Positions 8,829 to 18,421 are shown, numbered from the stretch's first letter. The stretch is 64,000 nucleotides of DNA from an uncultured Clostridia bacterium (GCA_944341075.1 CALVLV010000007.1:1-64000); one strand, 5' to 3'. Made by a program: numbers and translations. The notes: generated from the sequence alone by a model not told the origin.

Positions 8829-9752
8829 TCAGATCTCGCGGACTTCAAGTCCGTCTAAAATCTCTTCGTATTTTTCCTTTTTAAATGTAATATTGTCGGG
8901 CGTAGTTACTGCGGCAGTACCGCCCGCAACGCCGCAACGGAGAATATCTTCCATAGGCGCGCCCTTGGCAAGCGCAAACGTAGCCGCGGCTACCATGCCG
9001 TCGCCCGCACCAATCGTGGAATTCATGGCTACATTTATGCTCTTGCAATAAAGGTTTCTGTTTCCGTCGGTAAGGATCGCACCCTCCTTGCCCAAAGACA
9101 GGAGAACATATTTCGCCCCGCGGGAAAGCAGCTGGCGGCAGCCGTACAGCGCCTCGTCTTTATTGGTGATACTTATATTGAGGGTATTCTGCAACTCCTG
9201 CAAATTCGGCTTTATAAGGTCGACACCGCAACTTAATGCGGAGAGCAACCTTTCGCCGGACGTATCGACTATCTTCCTGACGCCCGAGGGCACGGCAGAC
9301 AACACGTCTGCATAGTACGATGGCTTCATGCCCCTTGCAAGCCCGCCCGAGAGGATGACTGCTTCGCACTTTGCCGAAAGTTCTTTGACCCGCGCAATGA
9401 GCTCTGTCTTCTTTTCTTCGCTCACCTCGGGGCTGATATCGTCCACTTCCGTGAGCATAGACTTATGGTCGACAAACTTATAGTTTTCGCGCACGCGCCC
9501 GGGACACCATACAAACCTGTAAGGAACGCCCTCGTAGTGCAGCTCCTGTTCAAACAGACGGCCGTTGTCTTCATACATAAAACCCGTGGCCTGCACCTGC
9601 GCGCCCAGCCTTTTAAGCCCGCGCGCCGAGTTTATGGCCTTACCGGTAAAATATATGCGTTTGTTGAGTATTTTATTGGATTTGCCCACGCTTAAACTGT
9701 CAACTTCCATGTTGACGTCTATGCAGGGGCTGAGGCAAATAGCTAAAATCAT
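8829..9752 (-). CDS. fruK: PfkB-family sugar-phosphate kinase, 1-phosphofructokinase-like
   Basis: Cytoplasmic ribokinase-fold kinase of 307 residues. The N-terminus MILAICLSPCIDVNMEV with FTGKAINSARGLKRLG is typical of 1-phosphofructokinase and tagatose-6-phosphate kinase. The anion hole and catalytic Asp lie in IGAGDGMVAA near the C-terminus. The expected reaction is ATP-dependent phosphorylation of fructose 1-phosphate to fructose 1,6-bisphosphate. The substrate call rests on family resemblance: there is no fructose PTS gene nearby to support it. The start at 9752 has only a weak GGATGG upstream. It lies 55 bases downstream of pfkA, which makes the same product from fructose 6-phosphate. 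Confidence 0.8.
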   Translation of the reverse strand: MILAICLSPCIDVNMEVDSLSVGKSNKILNKRIYFTGKAINSARGLKRLGAQVQATGFMYEDNGRLFEQELHYEGVPYRFVWCPGRVRENYKFVDHKSMLTEVDDISPEVSEEKKTELIARVKELSAKCEAVILSGGLARGMKPSYYADVLSAVPSGVRKIVDTSGERLLSALSCGVDLIKPNLQELQNTLNISITNKDEALYGCRQLLSRGAKYVLLSLGKEGAILTDGNRNLYCKSINVAMNSTIGAGDGMVAAATFALAKGAPMEDILRCGVAGGTAAVTTPDNITFKKEKYEEILDGLEVREI

Positions 9753-9807
9753 AGACCATCCGTAAAAGCCGCCGCGGTGACGTATGATCTGCCGCAAAGC
9801 GGCAAAT

Positions 9808-10770
9808 TTACATAGAGATCATCTGCAACGTTTCGTAAAGCTCGTAGTTAAACTTCTTTTTCATGTTGACGGCTTCGATGATATCCATATCTATGATCTC
9901 GTTTTTATGGATACCCACCACCCTGTTGCCTATGCCGTCGTTCAGAAGGCGCACTGCCTTGTTGCCGAACTGGGCGGCAAGCATTCTGTCTGCCATTGAG
10001 GGGGAGCCGCCGCGCTGAACGTGCCCTATGGTGGTAGGGCGCACGGAATAGGTGGTAATGGACTGCAGCTGCTTGGCAAATTCGTCTGCCGAGCATACGC
10101 CTTCGGCCACTACGACTATATTGGAGTGCTTACCGTTTGCGCGCGACCTGTTTATGCGCATTACGATATCATCGAGGTCGAACACGACTTCGGGCACTAC
10201 GATTATTTCGGCGCCGCTGGCAATGCCCGCATACAGCGCTATATCGCCGCAACGCCTGCCCATTACCTCTACAACGGAAATGCGCTCGTGCGAGGTCATG
10301 GTGTCGCGAAGTTTGTTGATGATATCTATACAGGTGTTTACCGCAGTATCGAAACCTAAAGTATAATCAGTATATTCGAGGTCGTTATCTATTGTTCCCG
10401 GTATGCCTATAGTGGGGATGCCGTAGTCTTCGGAAAGGCACTTTGCACCCCTGAAAGAACCGTCGCCGCCTATTACCACAAGTCCCTCTATTCCGCGGGC
10501 TTCAAGCGTGCGGACGGCCTTTTTCTGCCCCTCTTTGGTGAGCATTTCAAGGCACCTTGCCGTACGCAGTTTTGTGCCGCCGCGCTGAACGATATCGGAA
10601 ACGGAACGCATATCCATAGAGATCATTTCATCGTCGATAAGTCCCTGATAGCCGCGCTCGATGCCGTAAACTTCGATACCGAAGTAAAGCGCACTGCGGA
10701 CGACCGCCCTTATGCAAGCGTTCATGCCGGGGGCATCGCCACCGCTTGTAAGCAAGCCTATTCTCTTCAT
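9808..10770 (-). CDS. pfkA: ATP-dependent 6-phosphofructokinase
   Basis: Glycolytic enzyme of 320 residues converting fructose 6-phosphate and ATP to fructose 1,6-bisphosphate. Visible motifs: GGDAPGMN at residue ~10, GGDGSFRGA (Gly after the Asp, as in ATP-using rather than pyrophosphate-using enzymes), and PGTIDNDL with catalytic Asp. The length equals that of bacterial PfkA. GGAGG lies 7 bases before ATG 10770. A consensus promoter lies about 145 bases upstream, leaving a GC-rich, possibly folded leader. First gene of pfkA-fruK-Cys-repeat protein. Confidence 0.96.
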   Translation of the reverse strand: MKRIGLLTSGGDAPGMNACIRAVVRSALYFGIEVYGIERGYQGLIDDEMISMDMRSVSDIVQRGGTKLRTARCLEMLTKEGQKKAVRTLEARGIEGLVVIGGDGSFRGAKCLSEDYGIPTIGIPGTIDNDLEYTDYTLGFDTAVNTCIDIINKLRDTMTSHERISVVEVMGRRCGDIALYAGIASGAEIIVVPEVVFDLDDIVMRINRSRANGKHSNIVVVAEGVCSADEFAKQLQSITTYSVRPTTIGHVQRGGSPSMADRMLAAQFGNKAVRLLNDGIGNRVVGIHKNEIIDMDIIEAVNMKKKFNYELYETLQMISM

Positions 10771-10914
10771 AAAAACCTCCGTAAAGAATAAGTCTTTATT
10801 ATTTTATTGTAAGCGCCTCTGCGGAAAACCGCAAGCCCCCTTAAAACGGCGCATTTGTGCAGCCGCCGCTGCCTGACATGACCGCGCACAGACTGATCAT
10901 CATTTCAGTTATAT

Positions 10915-10943
10915 ATTATATCAAACCTTTTGCAAAATTTCAA
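10915..10943 (-). promoter_or_regulatory. Promoter of the pfkA operon
   Basis: TTGAAA (10943-10938), 17 bases, TATAAT (10920-10915). The rest of 10771-11042 holds the pfkA leader and the dnaE terminator. Confidence 0.82.
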
Positions 10944-10976
10944 TAGATTTTTATCAAATTAAAAGAAAAAGTAAAA

Positions 10977-11017
10977 GCAGAGCACAAATGAAGCCATAAA
11001 CGGCATGAACGCCCTGC
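10977..11017 (-). terminator. Terminator of the murB-dnaE gene group
   Basis: GCAGGGC...GCTCTGC stem with a long loop followed by TTTTACTTTTT on the minus strand, 25 bases after the dnaE stop. Confidence 0.65.
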
Positions 11018-11042
11018 TTTTTATATTCCGAATAATCAATAG

Positions 11043-14000
11043 TCAGACAAGCTTAACATCTTCCTCGCCGAGGAAAGTACTCAGCTCCGCAAGCAGGCCG
11101 CGGCAGTAATTTACGCCGCCGTCAAGGCGGAACTTTTTGCTTCCGCGCTTTATGTTGCAGAATGTTTCACCCTCGTAATTGCCGAGCATTGAGACCAACT
11201 CTTCAAAATCCTCGTCGCTCAGGTCGCTGGCGTTCAGCCACAGTACGCTGCGCTTTATTTCCTGCTCAACGGGTTTTTCCCGGCTTTGCGGCGCGCCGCC
11301 AACGTCTGCCGCCGTAATTTTATCGAGTATGATAGTTGGTTCCTTGCCGTTATCCAGGTCAAGCTTGCCCGAAATCCGCACGATTTTATCGTTTACGATA
11401 AGTCCCCTGTACCTTTCGTAGATTGCGGGGAAGGCAAGGCACTCTACGCTGCCGTAGACGTCTTCAAGCGTGAGGAACGCCATGTGCGCGCCGGTGCGCT
11501 TGGTAACCGTCTTTTTGAACGACGTTATTATGCCGCCCATAGTTACCTGCATTCCGTCGCGTATGCCGTTGTATGTGCGCTCGCCATCCTCGTCCTCGGT
11601 ATAGTCGTCCAGCATGCTGCAGTTGAAACTGCAGTCTTCAAACTCGCCCATATACTTTTCAAAGGGGTGGCCGCTTACGTACACGCCGAGCACTTCTTTC
11701 TCTTTTGAAAGCTTTTCGTTGAGTTCGTATTCGGGGACGTCGGGGTACTCCACAGAAAGCTTTTCCTCCTCGATTATATCGCCGAAAAGACTCATCTGGG
11801 CACTGCTCTTTTGCTTTGCTATGCTTGACGCACGCTGGTACAGTCCGTCGTAAACGAGAATGAGCTGCGAGCGGTGAACGCCCATTGAATCGAAGGCACC
11901 CGCATAGATGAGGCCCTCTATCATGCGCTTGTTGACTATGGCGGCACAACGGGAGATGAAATCAGGGAAATCTTCGAACGGGCCGTGCTCGTTGCGCTCC
12001 TGTATAACAAGGTCTACGGCCGCCTGGCCCGTACCCTTGAGCGCCGAAAGTCCGAAGCGGACGCCGTCGTTTTCTACAGAGAAAACCGTTTTACTGCGGT
12101 TTATGTCGGGCGGGAAAACTTTCAGCCCCTTCTCCTTTAAATAGAGGACGTACTTGGTTATTTCGTCTATTTTATTGAGCCTGTTGTTTAAAAGCCCGCA
12201 GATGAATTCCTTGATGTAATACTTTTTGAGCCAGGCCGTCTGGTAGGCGAGCGTGGCGTATGCAGCCGCATGCGACTTGTTGAACGCATACGAAGCAAAA
12301 CCCTCCATGTCGGCAAAAATCTTGGAGGCGACCTCTGCGGAAATACCGTTTTTGACGCATCCCTCTATGTGCGAACCGTTTACGTCGCTGGTACCGCCAT
12401 AGATAAACTTGTCCTTCTGGGCAAGCAGCGTCTTCTTGTCCTTTTTGCCCATAGCACGGCGCACAAGGTCGGCTTCGCCGAGCGAAAAGCCCGCAAGATA
12501 CTGGAATATCTGCATGACCTGTTCCTGATACACGGGTATGCCGTAGGTGACCTTGAGTATCTTTTCTTCCTGCGGACAGTCGTAGCTTATCGGTTCAAGT
12601 CCGTGCTTGCGGTTGCAGAAAGAGTCTATGAACTTCATGGGGCCGGGACGGTAGAGCGAAACGCCGGCTATAAGGTCTTCAAGGGTATCGGGTTTTAGCT
12701 GGCGCATGAACTTTTTCATGCCGCCCGCTTCAAGCTGGAACACTCCGTCGGTATCGCCTTCGGAAATCAGTTCGTAGGCGCCCGCGTCTGTGTAGCCTAT
12801 CTTGGTGAAGTCTATGTCTATGCCGTAGTCTTCTTTGATATAGTCGCAGCACTTTTTGATATCGGTGAGGGTGACGAGGGCAAGGAAGTCCATCTTGAGC
12901 ATGCCCAGCGCCTCTATCTCCTTTGCTACGAACTGCGTAGTTATGGCGTCCTTATCGTCGCCGCCGCCGCTGCTGTTGCGCGATAGGGGAACGTTGTCGG
13001 CAATCTTTTTGCGGCAGATGACTACGCCCGCGGCATGCATGCCCGTCTGGCGGGGCATGCCCTCTATCTTAAGCGCCATGTCTATTACGGAGTGCAGCGT
13101 GGCGTCGTTTTCGTAGAGTTCGCAGAATTCGGCATTGCGGGCAAGCTGAAGTTCATTGAGTTTGTCTGCGATAGACGCACGCTTGTCCTCATCCTGCTCG
13201 GCGAGCATCTTCTGCTTTGTCTTTTCTATGTTTTGGCCGAGCAAGTCCTTTATAGAGGTCTTGCCGTCCATTATCTTTGTCAGCCTGTCTGTCTCGGAAT
13301 AGGGCACGCGCATTACGCGGCCGACGTCCTTTATGGAGTTCTTTGCCGCCATGGTGCCGAATGTGACTATCTGGCATACGTTTTCCGGGTGGTACTTTTT
13401 GCGCACATATTCTATCGTCTCCTCGCGCCTTTCGGTGCAGAAGTCGATATCGAAGTCGGGCATGGATACACGGTCGGGATTGAGGAAACGCTCGAAGAGC
13501 AGATCGTACTGCAGGGGCTCCACGTCGGTTATGCCTATGGAATAGGCGACGATAGAGCTTACGCCCGAACCGCGGCCCGGGCCGACTGGTATGCCCTGTT
13601 CGCGCGACCAATTTATGAAGTCCCACACTATCAGGTAATATTCGGCGTAGCCCATCGAGCAAATGACGTTGAGTTCATAGTCTGCGCGCTCGCGCTCCCT
13701 TTGGGTGACCGTGCCGTAGCGGCGCACAAGCCCTTCGTCGGTAAGCTTGCGCAGGTACTGTTCGGGCGTGCTGCCGTCGGGCGGCTCGTAGCCGGGAATG
13801 AGCGAAGTATCCCTTATCGGGTATCCCTTTCTATCGAGGTTGAACGCAAGCTCGGTGACTTTATCGGCAATAACGCGCGTATTCGATATCGCCCCGGGCA
13901 GGTTGGGGAACAGCTCGGCCATTTCGTCGCCCGTCTTGAAATAAAATTCGTCGGTGTCGAACTTCATGCGCTTGGGGTCGTCCAGCGTCTTTTTCATCTG

Positions 14001-14657
14001 GATGCACATGAGCACGTCCTGCATCTCGGAATCTTCCTTTTTAAGGTAATGCACATCGTTCGTGGCCACGATCTCGGCGCCTATATCGTCGGCAAGCCTT
14101 AAAAGCAGGGGCAATACACGCTTTTCCTCTTCTATTCCGTGGTTCTGTATCTCTATGTAAAAATCTTCGCCGAAAATGCCCTGAAGGTGCAGCGCAAGCT
14201 GCTTTGCGCCCTCATAGTCGTTGTTGAGAAGCCTGCGCGGAATACCGCCCGCTATGCACGCCGAAAGGCAGATGACCCCTTCGGAATGTTCTTTAAGCAC
14301 CTGATAGTCTATCTTGGGCTTATAGTAAAAGCCGTCTACAAACGCCATGGAATCAAGCTGGACAAGGTTTTTATATCCCGCCTTATTCTTTGCAAGAAGA
14401 ATGAGGTGCTCGGATATATTCTGCGACTTGTCGCGCATATCTTTTGTGACATAAAATTCACAGCCGATGATATATTTAAGCCCTGCGGCGGCGGCTTTTT
14501 CGGCAAAATGAAGCGTGCCGTACATGTTGCCGTGGTCGGTCATGCATACGGTATCTATGCCGTTTTCCTTACAGTAGTCTATAAGATTGTCGATTTTGCA
14601 CGCCCCGTCGAGAAGGGAATATTCGGTATGGAGGTGCAGGTGAACAAAATCAGTCAT
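11043..14657 (-). CDS. dnaE: DNA polymerase III alpha subunit, DnaE type
   Basis: Replicative C-family polymerase of 1204 residues. Domains in order: an N-terminal PHP domain (HLHLHTEYSLLDG, residues 6-18), the palm with PDFDIDF carrying catalytic aspartates (near 400), fingers, a helix-hairpin-helix region, and a C-terminal OB fold (TMGGIITSFKKTVT near 1000). An internal beta-clamp-binding peptide, QMSLF (954-958), is clear. In Bacillota DnaE usually works alongside PolC, which is not in this window. The start has GAGGA upstream. It follows whiA by 77 bases containing a small GC hairpin (GCCCGC/GCGGGC). Confidence 0.97.
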   Translation of the reverse strand: MTDFVHLHLHTEYSLLDGACKIDNLIDYCKENGIDTVCMTDHGNMYGTLHFAEKAAAAGLKYIIGCEFYVTKDMRDKSQNISEHLILLAKNKAGYKNLVQLDSMAFVDGFYYKPKIDYQVLKEHSEGVICLSACIAGGIPRRLLNNDYEGAKQLALHLQGIFGEDFYIEIQNHGIEEEKRVLPLLLRLADDIGAEIVATNDVHYLKKEDSEMQDVLMCIQMKKTLDDPKRMKFDTDEFYFKTGDEMAELFPNLPGAISNTRVIADKVTELAFNLDRKGYPIRDTSLIPGYEPPDGSTPEQYLRKLTDEGLVRRYGTVTQRERERADYELNVICSMGYAEYYLIVWDFINWSREQGIPVGPGRGSGVSSIVAYSIGITDVEPLQYDLLFERFLNPDRVSMPDFDIDFCTERREETIEYVRKKYHPENVCQIVTFGTMAAKNSIKDVGRVMRVPYSETDRLTKIMDGKTSIKDLLGQNIEKTKQKMLAEQDEDKRASIADKLNELQLARNAEFCELYENDATLHSVIDMALKIEGMPRQTGMHAAGVVICRKKIADNVPLSRNSSGGGDDKDAITTQFVAKEIEALGMLKMDFLALVTLTDIKKCCDYIKEDYGIDIDFTKIGYTDAGAYELISEGDTDGVFQLEAGGMKKFMRQLKPDTLEDLIAGVSLYRPGPMKFIDSFCNRKHGLEPISYDCPQEEKILKVTYGIPVYQEQVMQIFQYLAGFSLGEADLVRRAMGKKDKKTLLAQKDKFIYGGTSDVNGSHIEGCVKNGISAEVASKIFADMEGFASYAFNKSHAAAYATLAYQTAWLKKYYIKEFICGLLNNRLNKIDEITKYVLYLKEKGLKVFPPDINRSKTVFSVENDGVRFGLSALKGTGQAAVDLVIQERNEHGPFEDFPDFISRCAAIVNKRMIEGLIYAGAFDSMGVHRSQLILVYDGLYQRASSIAKQKSSAQMSLFGDIIEEEKLSVEYPDVPEYELNEKLSKEKEVLGVYVSGHPFEKYMGEFEDCSFNCSMLDDYTEDEDGERTYNGIRDGMQVTMGGIITSFKKTVTKRTGAHMAFLTLEDVYGSVECLAFPAIYERYRGLIVNDKIVRISGKLDLDNGKEPTIILDKITAADVGGAPQSREKPVEQEIKRSVLWLNASDLSDEDFEELVSMLGNYEGETFCNIKRGSKKFRLDGGVNYCRGLLAELSTFLGEEDVKLV

Positions 14658-14734
14658 ATTTTCCTCTTTGATATCGTACGATACGCGCCCGCAACGCAGG
14701 CGGGCAGAACATTTGCAAAAAGCAGGACAAATTA

Positions 14735-15691
14735 TCAGTTTTCGCCAAGCTGCCTTGCCATATCCATTATTTTGCGGAAGCGGTGATTCAAGCAGCTCTT
14801 TGAGATGTGCAGCCTGTCGGCAAGCTCCTGCATAGACGCATTTTTATCGGCAAGCCTGCCTTCGGCCACCGAAAATAAATTTTCGTCAAGGCTCTGCAGG
14901 CCGATGGTAGAGCGTATTATTTCTATCGCCTGCACCTGCTTGACCGAGGCTGAAACAGTTTTATCTATATTGGAGACCGAACAGTTATTCACGCGGTTAT
15001 CGTTGTTGGAGTTGCCGCGTTCGCGCGCCACCTCTTTAAGTTTTTCAAGGCATCCCTCTGCCCCCATAGCGGAGAGCGCGGCAGAAATGGCGTCTATACT
15101 CTTTAGATACACCACTGCGCTGTCCTTGCGCATCACGAGCTTTGCAAGAATATCGAAGGTGCAGAGAAGGTCGCAGAAATCTCCCGCCGTTATCTTATTG
15201 CGAAAGACTACTTCAAAGTGATAGCCCGTGCTGGAATAACCGCCGGGGTCGGGCAGGGTGCAGCTTCCGCCGCCCAGGAACGCACCCTTGAAATAGGCCT
15301 GAACGCACCCGCTGCCTTCGGTTACTTTATCGCCGACAGAGAAATCGACGAACACCCCGTCTGCATCCTCCCCGAGCACGCCGCACTCCTTTAATAGCTG
15401 TGTGCTCTGCGGGCCAATGCAGGAAAATACCAGCTTGTCCCTTCCGCTGGAAACGTCTGAACGGGAAGAAAAATCGCTTATCTCCACGCCGAAAACGTTT
15501 TCAAGCATGTCGGCAAAAAAATGAGCTGTATTTTCGCTTTCGGTAGAAAGCTCAAAGCCGTAATACCCACCCGACCTGACAAGGCTTCCGCTCGTTCTGA
15601 TAAACGCCGAAAGGGCGGAAAGACACTGCTCCCTGCCGCCCGAAAAATTTTTTAGTATTTCAGTTTTGATCTCTTCGGTAAAGTTAGTCAT
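14735..15691 (-). CDS. whiA: WhiA-family DNA-binding protein
   Basis: 318 residues, the usual WhiA length: an N-terminal LAGLIDADG-like fold (repeats around SLVRSGGYYGFEL) and a C-terminal helix-turn-helix (MQELADRLHISKSCLNHRF). WhiA controls septation genes in actinomycetes and affects chromosome segregation and division in Bacillus. The ATG at 15691 has no clear Shine-Dalgarno sequence, so translation may be coupled to the PHP gene ending 36 bases upstream. In many Bacillota whiA follows rapZ and yvcK; neither is present here. Confidence 0.93.
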   Translation of the reverse strand: MTNFTEEIKTEILKNFSGGREQCLSALSAFIRTSGSLVRSGGYYGFELSTESENTAHFFADMLENVFGVEISDFSSRSDVSSGRDKLVFSCIGPQSTQLLKECGVLGEDADGVFVDFSVGDKVTEGSGCVQAYFKGAFLGGGSCTLPDPGGYSSTGYHFEVVFRNKITAGDFCDLLCTFDILAKLVMRKDSAVVYLKSIDAISAALSAMGAEGCLEKLKEVARERGNSNNDNRVNNCSVSNIDKTVSASVKQVQAIEIIRSTIGLQSLDENLFSVAEGRLADKNASMQELADRLHISKSCLNHRFRKIMDMARQLGEN

Positions 15692-15727
15692 AAAAATTAA
15701 ATGAGGCAAAGCACGGCACCTGAATAC

Positions 15728-16504
15728 TTACAGGTGGGTGCGCTTGTATTCGGCAAACCTGAAATTGGGCAGGCGGCCGTCTATGTTGTCTATTTTTTCA
15801 AGCGGAACGCCGGCTTGGGCAAGCAGCTGTTCGGCTATTTTAGTATCGCCCACGCGGTCTGCGGAATGAGCGTCTGAATCAATGACGAAGCGCGCTCCCG
15901 CCTCTGACATTATGTTCAGCTCCTCGGGCGAAATGTGATACTTTTTTGTATTTATCTCAATGTAAGTGCCATAGTCCGCGCAACACTTTGCCACTTCCTT
16001 CACATCGCAGAAGCAACGGAAATTGATATGTGTGAGAATGTCTATGGGATTCTTTTTAACGGCGTTGATATAAGCCCTGGTAGTCGTTTCAAAAAGTTTT
16101 CCCGCAGGGCGCTTTCCTATTTTATAGGCAAAGTAGTTGCGTACGGAAAGATTGAAAAAATCTACCGGTGTTTTATACCACAACACCTCGTGCAGGCCGC
16201 AGAGATACAGATCGAAGTGCGCAAGGTCGCTCTCCTTCATGTCGGTATCGCCGTTTGCCGATGTAAGGTTGCTCTCCATTCCCATCAGCACTTTTACGCC
16301 GGTTGCGGCCTCCGCCTCGGTACACTCCTTTCTCAGCGCCTCAAGTTTGCGCCTTCTGAGCCCGAAAATTATGTGATTAAAGCCGTGGTCGGTTATCCCT
16401 ACGGCCTTGAGCGACAGTTTCTGTGCCGCAACGGCATTCTCCATAACCGTATTCTTGCCGTGAGAATACGGTGTATGCGTATGGTAATCTGCAGTTAAAA
16501 TCAT
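15728..16504 (-). CDS. PHP-domain histidinol-phosphatase-like phosphoesterase
   Basis: 258-residue PHP-fold hydrolase. Metal-binding motifs: DYHTHTPYSHG at the N-terminus, ITDHG, ILTHINF and the terminal DSDAHS. Related enzymes hydrolyse histidinol phosphate or small nucleotides; with no his genes nearby the substrate is unknown. The start overlaps the murB stop by one base (TAATG), so it is translationally coupled to murB. A PHP gene next to murB is a common clostridial arrangement. Confidence 0.88.
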   Translation of the reverse strand: MILTADYHTHTPYSHGKNTVMENAVAAQKLSLKAVGITDHGFNHIIFGLRRRKLEALRKECTEAEAATGVKVLMGMESNLTSANGDTDMKESDLAHFDLYLCGLHEVLWYKTPVDFFNLSVRNYFAYKIGKRPAGKLFETTTRAYINAVKKNPIDILTHINFRCFCDVKEVAKCCADYGTYIEINTKKYHISPEELNIMSEAGARFVIDSDAHSADRVGDTKIAEQLLAQAGVPLEKIDNIDGRLPNFRFAEYKRTHL

Positions 16505-17403
16505 TAAAAGTCTCCGATGTAACAAACCTCTTCCTTAAGCGTGACGCCGAACTTTTTGTATACTTCGTTTTTGACCAATGCAATGAGCGCGTACACGTCT
16601 GCGGAAGAATTTCCCTTATTTATTATAAAATTGGCGTGCTCTTCGCTTACATACGCCTTGCCGACGCTGACGCCTTTTAATCCCGCGTTTTCAATTATCT
16701 CGCCGGCGCTTACGCCGCAGTAATTTTCAAACACACAGCCGCAGCTTCTGCCGCCCGGCTGATTTGCCCGCTTTGCAAGAATACTTTTTATGTTTTTGGC
16801 AACAAGGGCAGGATTTTCACGCGATACCTGCAAATTTGTCTGGGTTATAAGGCATTTTATGCCACGCATAGTACTTTGTTTATACGCAAAATTACATTCA
16901 TCATGGCTCAACACAGCCTTTTTAAGACCGCAAAGGCGCACGCTGTGTACCCTGTCGCCTATAAAACTGCCGAATGCACCGCCGTTCATGCAGGTAAGCC
17001 CGCCTATGCTGGCGGGTATCCCCGCCAGAAATTCAAGGCCTGAAAACCCATATGTTCTGCAGAAGTGCAGAAGTTCCTGAACGGTAGTTCCCGAAAGAAC
17101 GTTAAGAACATACTCTCCCTTCATGGCGTGAAAAGTTATGCCCTTTAAACGGGAAGTGCAGATGATGCTACCTTCGTATCTGCCGTCCTGGGCAAGCACG
17201 TCGGAACCGCACCCCAATACAAAAAATCTTTCACCGGATGAGTTGAGAAAATTGAAGATCAGTCTTGCTTCCCTGACATTTCGCGGGAAAAAAGCGCGTT
17301 TTGCAACACCTCCGCAACCATAGGTCGTGTGCGCGGAAAAGCTGAAATTTTCTTCAAACGGCACGCAAGGCGGAGCGTCGCGACCCAAGCTGTTGTCACG
17401 CAA
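16504..17403 (-). CDS. murB: UDP-N-acetylenolpyruvoylglucosamine reductase with altered active site
   Basis: Flavoenzyme of 299 residues making UDP-N-acetylmuramate for peptidoglycan. FAD-binding motifs GCGSDVLAQDG (64-74) and GLEFLAGIPASIGG (122-135) are intact, and the short C-terminus with EEV fits type II MurB. Two usual catalytic positions differ. The Ser that protonates the enolpyruvyl intermediate (consensus GS-x-F) is Cys 223 in SCGCVFEN, and the Arg of Y-R-x-S is Lys 175 in AYKQS. The start is TTG at 17403, chosen because GAGGT lies 8 bases upstream. First gene of murB-PHP-whiA-dnaE. Confidence 0.9.
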   Translation of the reverse strand: MRDNSLGRDAPPCVPFEENFSFSAHTTYGCGGVAKRAFFPRNVREARLIFNFLNSSGERFFVLGCGSDVLAQDGRYEGSIICTSRLKGITFHAMKGEYVLNVLSGTTVQELLHFCRTYGFSGLEFLAGIPASIGGLTCMNGGAFGSFIGDRVHSVRLCGLKKAVLSHDECNFAYKQSTMRGIKCLITQTNLQVSRENPALVAKNIKSILAKRANQPGGRSCGCVFENYCGVSAGEIIENAGLKGVSVGKAYVSEEHANFIINKGNSSADVYALIALVKNEVYKKFGVTLKEEVCYIGDF

Positions 17404-17442
17404 ATTCTGTTACCTCTATATATTATCATTTTTTCAGAAATT

Positions 17443-18351
17443 TTACAATGGTTTGAGCAAAGTTTTAAGCAGATTTATATCTCCCGTTCGGGCAGCATTT
17501 TTCACTCGGGCAATATAGTCGACACCCGCTATGTGCGGTACAGTATAATCAAAGGTCAGATTTTCAAGTAAATGAAGGTTATCGCTGTACAGTTCCGTCC
17601 TGTCGTGAAACATGCACAGCGAGGAAATACCTTCCGAATGAGCAATCAGACAGTCTATATAGCGCGCCGCCATTTCACCGCGAACGCCGCTGCCGACAAC
17701 TGCAATGTTCTGGTACAGGTCGTTGAATGCAGTCAGGGGCATGACATTGCATGCCACTCCGTGGACAGACATTCTGACGATATCACGCTGAGTACCGAGC
17801 AAAAAATCGTATTTGCCGTTTATAAGGCTTACATAGGCCCCCGTCGGAGTCTCCGTCGCCGCGCCGCCTATTCCCGCAAACACTGCCGCAACATCGGCAA
17901 GATTATCTTTGCCGCCGTTTATCACCGTGTTATCTTTATCGGCAAGAGTGAAGTCGGAATACTTTACAGAGATGAGGCAATACGCTCCGCGACACCAGAC
18001 TACAGGTTCGGCACTTTCAGTAAGTACGCTTTCAAATCCCTGAATACCAGACGGATAGGAGAGCGCGTCCGGCAGGATACCCTTTTCCATATTTGCACGG
18101 GCAGCCTCGGCAGTAAGCGAGGCGACCTCAACGTATGCTCCGCCGTCTTTATAGAATTTTTCGCCCACAGAGCGCAGATAGTCGCTGCGCGAGCCTTTGC
18201 CGCCCTCAAAGCCGTCTATCTGCCATACCGTTATTACACCCGGCAACGCCGCCTCGGCTTCCTTGGTATGTCCTGCAAAAGCTATCAGTGCACCGCCCGC
18301 CACGGCAAGACAGCAGGCAACGGAGCACAGAGCGGTAAAAATTCTGCGCAT
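17443..18351 (-). CDS. Exported extracellular solute-binding-like protein
   Basis: 302 residues. The N-terminus MRRIFTALCSVACCLAVAGGALIAFAG is a signal or membrane anchor. The next part (ITVWQIDGFEGGKGSRSDYL, then FYKDGGAYVEVASL) resembles the start of family-1 sugar-binding proteins, and the body fits a periplasmic-binding fold, though it is shorter than usual (about 400). No ABC permease or ATPase is adjacent, so it may be an orphan receptor. The ATG at 18351 has a poor ribosome binding site and follows a strong hairpin, suggesting post-transcriptional control. It ends 39 bases before murB and may be cotranscribed. Confidence 0.65.
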   Translation of the reverse strand: MRRIFTALCSVACCLAVAGGALIAFAGHTKEAEAALPGVITVWQIDGFEGGKGSRSDYLRSVGEKFYKDGGAYVEVASLTAEAARANMEKGILPDALSYPSGIQGFESVLTESAEPVVWCRGAYCLISVKYSDFTLADKDNTVINGGKDNLADVAAVFAGIGGAATETPTGAYVSLINGKYDFLLGTQRDIVRMSVHGVACNVMPLTAFNDLYQNIAVVGSGVRGEMAARYIDCLIAHSEGISSLCMFHDRTELYSDNLHLLENLTFDYTVPHIAGVDYIARVKNAARTGDINLLKTLLKPL

Positions 18352-18388
18352 ATTATATTTTATACCCTGCAGGCCGCAAAAATACATA

Positions 18389-18421
18389 GGGGAGCGTTCT
18401 CTCACAAAGAAAACACTCCCC
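18389..18421 (-). promoter_or_regulatory. Stable hairpin in the 5' leader of the solute-binding-like gene
   Basis: A 13-pair stem (GGGGAGTGTTTTC and GAGAACGCTCCCC, with G-T pairs) and a 7-base loop end about 40 bases before the start codon. TATGTATTTTTG follows, a weak terminator tail. Confidence 0.6.

Noticed and set aside
13035..14102. 355-codon plus-strand frame inside dnaE
   Set aside because: Antisense shadow of the polymerase gene without initiation signals or homology.
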